The notes under the pieces are model-generated. The model did no database searches, had not been told where the DNA came from, and worked only from the letters and a program-made list of their open reading frames with translations. This document shows positions 1 through 4,975 of a DNA stretch of 6,606 nt, piece after piece. Source of the DNA: DATLGB01 sp038318085 (GTDB taxonomy: Bacteria > Actinomycetota > Thermoleophilia > Solirubrobacterales > Solirubrobacteraceae). Each line of letters begins with the position of its first letter. Positions within the stretch are counted from its first letter, which is position 1. The position numbers were made by a program, and so were the translations under genes. The stretch lies in NCBI GenBank assembly GCA_038318085.1, contig JBBQBV010000182.1:1-6606 (forward strand). The letters run 5' to 3'.

Positions 1-8
1 TCGCTCGG

Positions 9-122
9 TCAACCGGCGACCGCCGGCGGGCGTCCCGCGTCGGCCTCACCCGAGCCGCGCTCGGGGACGGCGCCGATGACGAACGCCGCCGTGGCCGCGA
101 CCACCACGCCGCGCAGCCGCAT
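9..122 (-). CDS. Possible 37-residue ORF with hydrophobic N-terminus
   Basis: This is a short minus-strand frame whose ATG shares one base with the TGA stop of the upstream Cys-Cys gene (TGATG), an arrangement typical of translational coupling. The product begins MRLRGVVVAATAAFVIGAV, which resembles an uncleaved signal peptide or signal anchor, and then becomes a Gly/Ala/Pro-rich tail ending at TGA. Almost every codon ends in G or C, as in the real genes here. I do not recognise a family. It could be a genuine small exported peptide, the N-terminus of a longer exported protein cut short by a frameshift, or chance in GC-rich DNA. The nearby merR gene also carries a frameshift, so truncation by mutation or sequencing error is plausible. 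Confidence 0.3.
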   Translation of the reverse strand: MRLRGVVVAATAAFVIGAVPERGSGEADAGRPPAVAG

Positions 123-433
123 CAGCCGCGGAAGGCGGCGACGAGCTCGGCGAGGACGACGTCGGCGCCCGCGGGCGCGTCGATGGTCAGGAGCACGGCG
201 TCGGGCTCCTCGCTGACGCGCATCGTCAAGAACGCGCAGCAGAGCGCCTCGGCGGCGACGACGGCGTCGACGCGCTCGCGGATGCTTGCGCCGGCGGCGA
301 AGCGCAGCTCCGCCCGCCCCGGTTGCGTGCGTGCCTCCACGAGCGCGGCGCGGCCGAGGTCGTGGATCTCGGCCAGGCGCCTGGGCAGTTCGGTCGCGCT
401 GAGCGAGCAGGCGACGGGCAGATCAGTGGGCAT
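122..433 (-). CDS. Small Cys-Cys protein divergent from merR-like gene
   Basis: This encodes a 103-residue soluble protein with no signal peptide or membrane segment. It has an ACSL motif with Cys9, an arginine-rich middle part, an EALCCAF motif with Cys65-Cys66, and an acidic, valine-rich C-terminal half. It resembles small uncharacterised proteins that I associate with MerR- or ArsR-type regulators and metal-resistance loci in actinobacteria, marked by a conserved acidic residue, Cys-Cys and Phe; I cannot confirm this by search. The three cysteines could bind a soft metal such as Hg, Pb, Cd or Zn, which is inference. It is divergent from the merR-like gene and separated from it by 50 bp containing an inverted repeat, so it is the likely target of that regulator. 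The start is the ATG at 433, which lies roughly where transcription should begin from a TTGACT box at 471-466, so the mRNA may be leaderless. Confidence 0.72.
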   Translation of the reverse strand: MPTDLPVACSLSATELPRRLAEIHDLGRAALVEARTQPGRAELRFAAGASIRERVDAVVAAEALCCAFLTMRVSEEPDAVLLTIDAPAGADVVLAELVAAFRG

Positions 434-483
434 GGTCGGTACTGTTCACCTTCAACCCACGTTGAAGTCAAGGCGGAGTTTCC
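434..483. promoter_or_regulatory. Divergent MerR-type promoter/operator
   Basis: A perfect inverted repeat (CTTCAAC, 4 bp, GTTGAAG) spans 450-467 between the two divergent genes. On the minus strand it lies immediately downstream of a TTGACT -35 box (471-466) and upstream of a weak -10-like element (ACAGTA or AACAGT, about 446-440), leaving a 19-20 bp spacer. Overlong spacers holding a dyad are the hallmark of promoters activated by MerR-family proteins, which untwist the DNA. The promoter therefore points mainly at the Cys-Cys gene. On the plus strand, GGAG at 475-478 is a good ribosome binding site 5 nt before the merR start. Confidence 0.6.
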
Positions 484-932
484 ATGGACGAGACCACGCT
501 CACCATCGGCCAGCTCGCGCAGCGTTTCGGCCTGAGGACCTCGGCCATCCGCTACTACGAGGCGACCGGGGTACTCCCCGAGCCCGCCCGCGAGAGCGGC
601 CAGCGCCGCTACGGCGCCGAGGCGGTTCGGCGGATGGAGGTGCTCGACGTCGCCAAGCGGGCCGGGTTCTCTCTCGACGACGCGGGGTCCTGCTGCACAG
701 CGCCGACGCCGGCACGCCGGCCGTCGAGGCGCTGCGCGAGCTCGCCGCCCGCAAGCTCCCCGAGGTCGAGGCCCTCATCACGCGCGCCGCGGCGATGCGC
801 GAGTGGCTGCTCACCGCCGCCGACTGCTCCTGCGCCAGCCTCGACGTCTGCGCGCTGTTCGAGCCCCGCGGCGACCACGCTCCGGAGTCGCTGCGCGCCA
901 CGCACGGCGGCGCCGTCGCGCCGCACGGCTGA
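484..932 (+). pseudogene. MerR-family metal-type regulator, frameshifted
   Basis: Residues 1-67 form a typical MerR DNA-binding domain: a LTIGQLAQRFGL helix-turn-helix, then AIRYYEATGVLPEPAR, GQRRY in the wing, and an AKRAGFSLDDA helix. The expected continuation, VLLHSADAGTP then ALRELAARKLPEVEALI and DCSCASLDVCALF, lies in another frame starting at base 687. The break is at the GGGG run at 684-687, where one base appears to be missing. Restoring it gives a protein of about 149 residues, a normal MerR length. The restored C-terminus has a C-x-C-x5-C cluster at about 115, 117 and 123, the position of the metal-binding loop in MerR, ZntR and CadR/PbrR-type sensors. No cysteine lies near the start of the dimerisation helix, unlike Hg-sensing MerR. 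The gene is either a recent pseudogene, a sequencing error, or rescued by -1 slippage at the G run. Confidence 0.8.
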
Positions 933-947
933 CGCCGGGTCCGCGCG

Positions 948-953
948 TACCAT
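948..953 (+). promoter_or_regulatory. -10 box for leaderless antitoxin transcript
   Basis: TACCAT fits the actinobacterial -10 pattern TANNNT and ends 7 nt before the GTG at 961. Transcription would then start at or next to that GTG, giving a leaderless mRNA. I see no Shine-Dalgarno sequence before either candidate start and no clear -35 box. This placement favours the GTG over the downstream ATG at 976. Confidence 0.45.
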
Positions 954-960
954 CGGTGGC

Positions 961-1197
961 GTGACGCAGGTGGGGATGCACGAAGCGCAGACCAAGCTGT
1001 CGCAGCTTGTCGAGCGTGCCGAGGCCGGCGAGGACATCGTCATCGCGCGGAACGGCACCCCGGTCGCCCGCTTGGTGGCGGTTGCCAGCGTCAACGCGCT
1101 GGCGGCGGTCCACGGCGCGCTGCGGGGACGCGTCCGCATCGCCGAGGACTTCGACGAGCTCCCCGACGACATCGCGGAGTCCTTCGGCGCTCGGTGA
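961..1197 (+). CDS. Type II antitoxin, Phd/YefM family
   Basis: This 78-residue protein is the antitoxin of the PIN toxin encoded immediately downstream. The N-terminal part (HEAQTKLSQLVERAEAGEDIVIARNGTPVARLV, residues 7-39) is the hallmark Phd/YefM fold, which dimerises and binds the operator of its own promoter. The C-terminal part, about residues 52-75 (GALRGRVRIAEDFDELPDDIAESF), is the acidic toxin-neutralising tail usual for Phd antitoxins paired with PIN toxins. The GTG start at 961 is chosen because of the -10 box just before it; an ATG at 976 is the alternative and would remove five residues. The stop overlaps the toxin start by 4 nt (GTGA), indicating coupled translation. The reading frame is open far upstream only because the merR frameshift removed that gene's stop from this frame. 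Confidence 0.9.
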   Translation: MTQVGMHEAQTKLSQLVERAEAGEDIVIARNGTPVARLVAVASVNALAAVHGALRGRVRIAEDFDELPDDIAESFGAR

Positions 1198-1568
1198 AGC
1201 TGCTGCTCGACACGCGTGCCGCTTTGTGGTTTCTCGGCGGCGACAAACGTCTCAGCGGGACCGCTCACAGACACCTCACCGACCCTGCGAACCGGGTCCT
1301 GCTCAGCGCTGCCGTCGTCTGGGAGGTCGCCGTCAAGCGCTCGCTGGGCAAGCTCGTCCTCCCTGAGGAGTATCTGTCACTGCTGCTCGACGCCGGCGCT
1401 CAAGCGCTCGCGGTCACTCTCGACCACGCCGCCGCCGCCGAACACCTCCCGCCGCATCATCGCGACCCGTTCGACCGCGTGCTCATCGCTCAGGCGACCA
1501 TCGAAGGCGCGGCGATCGTCTCGCGCGATGACGCGCTGCGTCCCTACGACGTCACGCTCATCTGGTAG
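1194..1568 (+). CDS. PIN-domain toxin (VapC-like ribonuclease)
   Basis: This 124-residue single-domain PIN protein should be a Mg2+-dependent endoribonuclease that inhibits translation unless bound by its antitoxin. The acidic active-site residues are in place: Asp6 in LLLDTRAALWFL, Glu44 in VVWEVAVK, Asp94 in HRDPFDRVLIAQA (with Asp91 nearby), and Asp112 in IVSRDDAL. The DTRAALWFL and RDPFDRVLIAQA motifs fit the PIN subfamily that pairs with Phd-type antitoxins; Arg8 replaces the histidine common in DTHALLW. The GTG start overlaps the antitoxin stop as GTGA. Length and ends look intact, so the module is probably functional. RNA target specificity (tRNA, rRNA or mRNA) cannot be read from the sequence. 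Confidence 0.9.
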   Translation: MKLLLDTRAALWFLGGDKRLSGTAHRHLTDPANRVLLSAAVVWEVAVKRSLGKLVLPEEYLSLLLDAGAQALAVTLDHAAAAEHLPPHHRDPFDRVLIAQATIEGAAIVSRDDALRPYDVTLIW

Positions 1569-1596
1569 CCAGGCCTCACGCCGGGGGTCGGCCTGG
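1569..1596. terminator. GC-rich hairpin after first PIN toxin
   Basis: CCAGGCC (1569-1575) pairs perfectly with GGCCTGG (1590-1596) around a 14-nt loop, starting directly after the toxin TAG. No T-run follows, so a canonical intrinsic terminator is not shown. In high-GC actinobacteria such hairpins often sit at gene ends. It lies between two convergent operons and may act in both directions. Confidence 0.4.
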
Positions 1597-1650
1597 ATCG
1601 GCAGGGCGGTGACCTCACCCAGCTCGACCGCGCCGAGACTGACAGAGCGC

Positions 1651-1682
1651 CGGCCCGAGCGACCTTTCAGCCGCCCGGGCCG
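1651..1682. terminator. Hairpin straddling stop of second PIN toxin
   Basis: CGGCCCG (1651-1657) pairs perfectly with CGGGCCG (1676-1682) around an 18-nt loop. The stop codon of the minus-strand PIN gene (1669-1667) lies in the loop, so the stem brackets the end of that gene. There is no T-run. It could be a terminator for the minus-strand operon or a barrier to transcription from the opposing one. In GC-rich DNA a 7-bp stem can also be chance. Confidence 0.28.
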
Positions 1683-2074
1683 AGCTCGAGCGTCTCGATG
1701 CGGGCGTGGTCGCGCGCCGCCGACGCGAGCCCTCGGTCCTTGGTCGCCAACGGCTCTCCCAGCTGTTCGGCCAACGCCACGAACAGAGCGTCGGCTGCGG
1801 TTAAATTCTCGCGCAGCTCCCATGCGCGCCGCCGTAGCGGGAGGGTGCCGAACAGATCGACGGGCAGATCTCCGAGGTCCTCGATGGCGCCTCGGGCCCG
1901 CTCAGGCTCAAGCATCTGCCGGCTCACGTCGCGACGCAGGACAGCGAGCACCTCGAACACGAGCAGATCAGGCGCCGCAGCCGGGGCTTCACGCGCGAGC
2001 AGCTCCTCGACGTCTGCGGCCACACCGTCGGCGAGCAGGAAGTCGATCACGACCGAGGTGTCGAGGACGGTCAC
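1667..2074 (-). CDS. PIN-domain toxin of FitAB/VapBC type
   Basis: This 135-residue PIN-domain protein is the toxin partner of the ribbon-helix-helix antitoxin encoded just upstream. The catalytic acidic residues are Asp5 (VLDTSVVIDFL), Glu41 (LLVFEVLAVLRR), Asp95 (LTAADALFVALAEQLG) and Asp113 (LATKDRGLA), all in the usual PIN order and spacing, so an active Mg2+-dependent ribonuclease is expected. The GTG start (2074-2072) overlaps the antitoxin TGA as GTGA, the same architecture as the neighbouring module. It belongs to a different PIN subgroup from the plus-strand toxin: SVVIDFL and AADALFVALAE here, against RAALWFL and PFDRVLIAQA there. The two are therefore not a recent duplication. The RNA target is unknown. 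Confidence 0.9.
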   Translation of the reverse strand: MTVLDTSVVIDFLLADGVAADVEELLAREAPAAAPDLLVFEVLAVLRRDVSRQMLEPERARGAIEDLGDLPVDLFGTLPLRRRAWELRENLTAADALFVALAEQLGEPLATKDRGLASAARDHARIETLELGPGG

Positions 2075-2304
2075 TCGCCGCGGTCGCGCAACCGCCGCAC
2101 GGAGCGCGCGCTGGACTCCTCGCGCACAACGACGCCCCGCGCCCGGATGCGAGCTGCGAGCTCCTCGGGCGTCGGGCGGTCGGCGGTGCGAGCGAGTACC
2201 AATCGGAGGTATTCCGAGAATGACATCCCCGCTGCGGCGGCGCGCGCCTTCAGGACACGGTGCACCGGCTCGGGGACGTCGCGGATCTGTACGAGCACAC
2301 CCAT
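2071..2304 (-). CDS. FitA-like ribbon-helix-helix antitoxin
   Basis: This 77-residue antitoxin starts with VLVQIRDVP (residues 3-11), the DNA-contacting ribbon, followed by EPVHRVLKARAAAAGMSFSEYLRLVL (12-37), the two helices of a FitA-like ribbon-helix-helix fold. The C-terminal part (PTPEELAARIRARG, 44-57, then a charged Arg/Glu/Ser tail) should bind and block the PIN toxin. The ATG at 2304 is preferred because the family begins only a few residues before the QIRD strand; a start at 2349 would add 15 unrelated residues and overlap the promoter. There is no Shine-Dalgarno sequence, and the predicted leader is only about 9 nt. FitA-type proteins normally bind their own promoter with the toxin bound, matching the near-palindrome found there. 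Confidence 0.88.
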   Translation of the reverse strand: MGVLVQIRDVPEPVHRVLKARAAAAGMSFSEYLRLVLARTADRPTPEELAARIRARGVVVREESSARSVRRLRDRGE

Positions 2305-2319
2305 ACGAAACGCAACACT

Positions 2320-2349
2320 ATCATGCAACCTATATTGGTCTGCAGTCAA
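2320..2349 (-). promoter_or_regulatory. AT-rich promoter and putative operator of FitA-like operon
   Basis: On the minus strand a TTGACT -35 box (2349-2344) and a CATGAT -10 box (2325-2320) are separated by 18 bp. The expected transcription start is about 2313, only about 9 nt before the antitoxin ATG. Between the boxes lies the near-palindrome ACCTATATTGGT (2328-2339), which matches its own reverse complement at 10 of 12 positions and is well placed for autorepression. The 70 bp from 2301 to 2370 are about 43% GC, against roughly 70% around them. Confidence 0.55.
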
Positions 2350-2436
2350 TCAATCATCATCTATGGCAGCGAGCAACCGGTCTTGCTCCTCGCGCTCTAC
2401 AAGGCGGTCGAGAAGGTCCGGCGCAGAGATCTGGTC
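2350..2436 (-). pseudogene. Possible remnant: C-terminal tail of a lost small gene
   Basis: A 28-codon open stretch on the minus strand reads DQISAPDLLDRLVEREEQ followed by DRLLAAIDDD and a TGA stop. This is an amphipathic, acidic helix-like sequence of the sort that ends many small antitoxin or regulatory proteins, unlike the low-complexity Arg/Ser/Pro strings of non-coding frames here. It has no ATG or GTG start, and a TAG (2439-2437) closes it upstream. The stop lies against the -35 box of the FitA-like promoter. I do not recognise a family. It may be the end of a gene that lost its beginning by deletion or frameshift, or it may be chance. The rest of 2305-2539 holds no other gene that I can support. 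Confidence 0.25.
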
Positions 2437-2539
2437 CTAAAGAGCCGTCCGGTTGAGGCGGTGGCGTGTATCCCGGCCGCATTCGCAGGGTCGTAGTTGC
2501 CGGCATGCGAAGACGTATGCAACGACCAGACCTTCGCCC

Positions 2540-3754
2540 CTACTTGATCGCGTCGTAGACCTTGAACATCGGCATGTACATGGCGATGACGACGAAGCCG
2601 ACGATCGCGCCCACGATGATGATCATGACCGGCTCGAGGATCGAGGTCATGGCCTTGACCGCGGCGGCCACCTCGTCCTCGTAGAAGTCAGCGACCTTGT
2701 TGAGCATGGTGTCCAGGCCGCCCGTCTCCTCGCCGACGGCGATCATCTGGGAGACCATCGGCGGGAAGACGTCGGTCTGGCGCAGCGGGGTGGCGATCTG
2801 CCCGCCCGACTTCACAGACTCGACGACGTCGATCATGGTCTTCTCGATCATGTAGTTGCCGGAGGTCTTGCCGGTGACCTCGATCGCCTGCATGATCGGG
2901 ACGCCGGCGCCGTAGAGGGCGGAGAAGGTCCGCGACCAGCGGGCGAGCGCGACCTTCTGGACGGTCTCGCCGATCTTCATCGGGATCTTCATCCGGAAGG
3001 CATCCCACTGCGGGCGCCCCCAGGAGGACGTGCGCCACTTCTTGAAGCCGACGATGATCCCGACGAAGCCACCGATCAGCAGATACCACTGGTGCGTGAC
3101 GGCGTGCGAGAGCCCGACGGTGAACTTCGTGATGGCCGGCAGCTCGCCGCCGAAGTCCTTGAAGACGTTGACGAAGACCGGGACGATGAAGGCGATCAGC
3201 GCGACCAGGACGACGAGGGCGAAGGACAACACGACCGCCGGGTACATCATGGCGGACTTCACCTGGCGCCGGAGGGAGTCGTCGGCCTCGAGCTGGCTCG
3301 CGACGCGCTGGAGGGAGTCCTCCAGGATGCCGCCGGCCTCGCCGGCGGCGACCATCGCGACGTAGAGTGGGTTGAAGACCTTGGGATGCTGGGCGAGCGC
3401 GTCGGAGAGCAGCAGCCCGGCCTCGATGTCCTCGCGCACCTGGCTGAGCGTCTCCTTGAGCTTGGGGTGCTCGATCTGCTCCTCGAGGACATAAAACGCC
3501 CGCAGCAGGGTCATGCCCGAGGACACCATGACCGAGAGCTGGCGCGTCATGATCGTCAGGTCGGCGGACTTGACCTTCTTGGGAAGGCCGATCTCCATCT
3601 GAAAGCCGCCGACCTTCTCGTCGATCGACTGGATCGTGAGGCCGCGGGCCCGCAGGGCGTCGCTGATCTCCTGCTTGGACCCGCCGGGCATCTCCCCCTT
3701 CTCCGGGAGGCCGGTGATGTCCGTCGCCACGAACTTGTAGACCCCTGATGCCAT
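2540..3754 (-). CDS. pilC: Type IV pilus inner-membrane platform protein PilC (T2SS GspF family)
   Basis: This 404-residue protein matches the full length of the PilC/GspF family, the polytopic platform that couples cytoplasmic ATPases to pilin polymerisation and removal. An N-terminal cytoplasmic segment (1-66; VYKFVATDITG, then a GLTIQSI strand) precedes two homologous T2SSF domains. Domain 1 is about 68-191 (IMTRQLSVMVSSGMTLLRA, with the GEAGGILEDSL turn at 138-148). Domain 2 is about 271-393 (ARWSRTFSALYGAGVPIMQAI, with GEETGGLDTML at 341-351). Membrane segments fall at about 172-196, 222-237 and 374-396, the usual three-helix topology. The gene starts 3 nt after the pilT stop, with a GGGGG run about 9-13 nt upstream as a possible ribosome binding site, so the two are co-transcribed. 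No pilin or prepilin peptidase gene follows; toxin-antitoxin genes do. Confidence 0.95.
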   Translation of the reverse strand: MASGVYKFVATDITGLPEKGEMPGGSKQEISDALRARGLTIQSIDEKVGGFQMEIGLPKKVKSADLTIMTRQLSVMVSSGMTLLRAFYVLEEQIEHPKLKETLSQVREDIEAGLLLSDALAQHPKVFNPLYVAMVAAGEAGGILEDSLQRVASQLEADDSLRRQVKSAMMYPAVVLSFALVVLVALIAFIVPVFVNVFKDFGGELPAITKFTVGLSHAVTHQWYLLIGGFVGIIVGFKKWRTSSWGRPQWDAFRMKIPMKIGETVQKVALARWSRTFSALYGAGVPIMQAIEVTGKTSGNYMIEKTMIDVVESVKSGGQIATPLRQTDVFPPMVSQMIAVGEETGGLDTMLNKVADFYEDEVAAAVKAMTSILEPVMIIIVGAIVGFVVIAMYMPMFKVYDAIK

Positions 3755-3757
3755 GAC

Positions 3758-4876
3758 CTAGACCCCCGCCATAGAAGCTTCGAATGCCGTATCCGCCGGG
3801 CCGATGGAGCTGGTGCTCTCGACCAGCCGGCGCAGCTCGACCGGCTGCGACGAGCGCGTCTCGGCGATCGCCATGGTGAGCGTGCCCGCGCGCACGAGGG
3901 CCGCGAGCGCGGTGTCCATGGTCTGCATGCCGTGCGAGCCGCCCGTCTGCATCAGCGAGTAGATCTGGTGGATCTTGCCCTCGCGGATCAGGTTGCGGAC
4001 GCCGGGCGTCGGGATCAGGACCTCGGCGGCGACGCAGCGTCCCTGGCCGTCGGCCGTCGGGAGGAGCGTCTGCGTGACGATGCCCTGCAGCCCGACGGCG
4101 AGCTGCATCCGCACCTGGCCCTGCTGGTCAGACGGGAAGACGTCGATGATGCGGTCGATCGTCTGCGGCGCGTCGGAGGTGTGCAGCGTGGCGAAGACCA
4201 GGTGGCCGGTCTCGGCCGCGGTCAGGGCCGTGCCGATCGTCTCCATGTCGCGCATCTCTCCGACGAGGATCACGTCGGGGTCCTGGCGCAGGGCGGCCTT
4301 GAGGGCGAGGGCGAAGGACTGCGCGTCCGTGCCGAGCTCGCGCTGGTTGACGATGCACTTCTTGTGCGTGTGCACAAACTCGATCGGATCCTCGATGGTG
4401 AGGATGTGCTCCGAGCGCGTCTCGTTGATCTCGTTGATCAGCGAGGCGAGGGTGGTCGACTTGCCGGAGCCGGTCGGGCCCGTGACGAGCACGAGCCCGC
4501 GCGGCTTGTTGGCGAAGTCGCGGATGACGGGCGGCAGGCCCAGCTCCTCGATCGGCACCGTCTTGGACGGGATCAGGCGGAAGGCCGCGCTGACGGACCC
4601 GCGCTGGTGGTATGCGTTGACGCGGAAGCGCCCCTTGCCCGGCACCGAGTAGGAGAAGTCCAGCTGGCAGTCGGTCTCGAGGCGCTGACGCTGCGAGTTG
4701 TTCAGGACCGAGTAGACGATCTCCCGCGTGTCGGTCGGCGTGAGGCGAGGAAGGCCGTCGATCGGCGTGAGCGCGCCCCGGATACGCAGCATGGGCGGCA
4801 CGCCCGGCGTGATGTGGAGGTCGGACGCGTTGCGCTCGACGACGGTGACGAGGATGTCTGCGAAGTCGTATTGCAT
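3758..4876 (-). CDS. pilT: Type IV pilus retraction ATPase PilT
   Basis: This 372-residue hexameric AAA+-like ATPase of the secretion superfamily powers pilus retraction and disassembly at the cytoplasmic face of PilC. The N-terminal PAS-like domain begins DILVTVVERNASDLHITPGVPPMLRIRG, typical of PilT. Walker A is GPTGSGKST (133-141, Lys139), the Asp box is TIEDPIEF (160-167), Walker B is DPDVILVGEMRD (199-210, Glu207) and the His box is GHLVFATLHT (224-233). The retraction-linked AIRNLIRE motif appears as GVRNLIREGK (292-301). The absence of the long N-terminal domain and zinc-binding tetracysteine argues against PilB/GspE. The C-terminal tail after about 340 (Ser/Glu/Ala-rich) is lineage-variable. 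The start is the ATG before QYDFADIL; no strong Shine-Dalgarno sequence is visible, and a dyad abuts the start. Confidence 0.95.
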   Translation of the reverse strand: MQYDFADILVTVVERNASDLHITPGVPPMLRIRGALTPIDGLPRLTPTDTREIVYSVLNNSQRQRLETDCQLDFSYSVPGKGRFRVNAYHQRGSVSAAFRLIPSKTVPIEELGLPPVIRDFANKPRGLVLVTGPTGSGKSTTLASLINEINETRSEHILTIEDPIEFVHTHKKCIVNQRELGTDAQSFALALKAALRQDPDVILVGEMRDMETIGTALTAAETGHLVFATLHTSDAPQTIDRIIDVFPSDQQGQVRMQLAVGLQGIVTQTLLPTADGQGRCVAAEVLIPTPGVRNLIREGKIHQIYSLMQTGGSHGMQTMDTALAALVRAGTLTMAIAETRSSQPVELRRLVESTSSIGPADTAFEASMAGV

Positions 4877-4880
4877 ATCC

Positions 4881-4898
4881 GCTGCTGATATCGGCAGC
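4881..4898. promoter_or_regulatory. 18-bp near-perfect dyad abutting the pilT start
   Basis: GCTGCTGAT followed by ATCGGCAGC is an uninterrupted palindrome with one mismatched pair in nine, centred on GATATC. It ends 4 nt before the pilT ATG. In DNA it could be an operator in the 99-bp gap between divergent pilT and the membrane-protein gene. A hairpin in the RNA is less likely because there is no loop unless central pairs open. It occupies the place where a ribosome binding site should be. Function is inferred from position and symmetry only. Confidence 0.35.
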
Positions 4899-4975
4899 CA
4901 CTCGGCGATCCTGTAGGGACCGCTCGGATTCCTCGCCGCCTCAAGGCGCGCCTCGCAGCGACCGATGCCGCTCAG

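Noticed and set aside
685..932. Programmed -1 frameshifting as the explanation for the split merR.
   Set aside because: The site is a simple GGGG run without a canonical X-XXY-YYZ heptamer, and I found no convincing downstream pseudoknot. Mutation or sequencing error is simpler, so it is kept only as an alternative.
2496..2523. Bulged hairpin (GTTGC...GCAAC plus GCAT...ATGC) downstream of the pilC stop, considered as a terminator.
   Set aside because: The stem is short, needs a 4-nt bulge, is not GC-rich and has no T-run on the minus strand.
2453..3748. 431-codon plus-strand frame opposite pilC, very rich in Asp, His, Arg and Leu.
   Set aside because: It is the antisense shadow of pilC. The DD/HH/RR composition is typical of the reverse complement of GC-rich coding DNA, and no domain is recognisable.
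3758..4876. PilB/GspE assembly ATPase as identity for the pil ATPase.
   Set aside because: The length of 372 residues, the N-terminal ASDLHI start, the RNLIREGK motif and the lack of a tetracysteine zinc motif all point to PilT.
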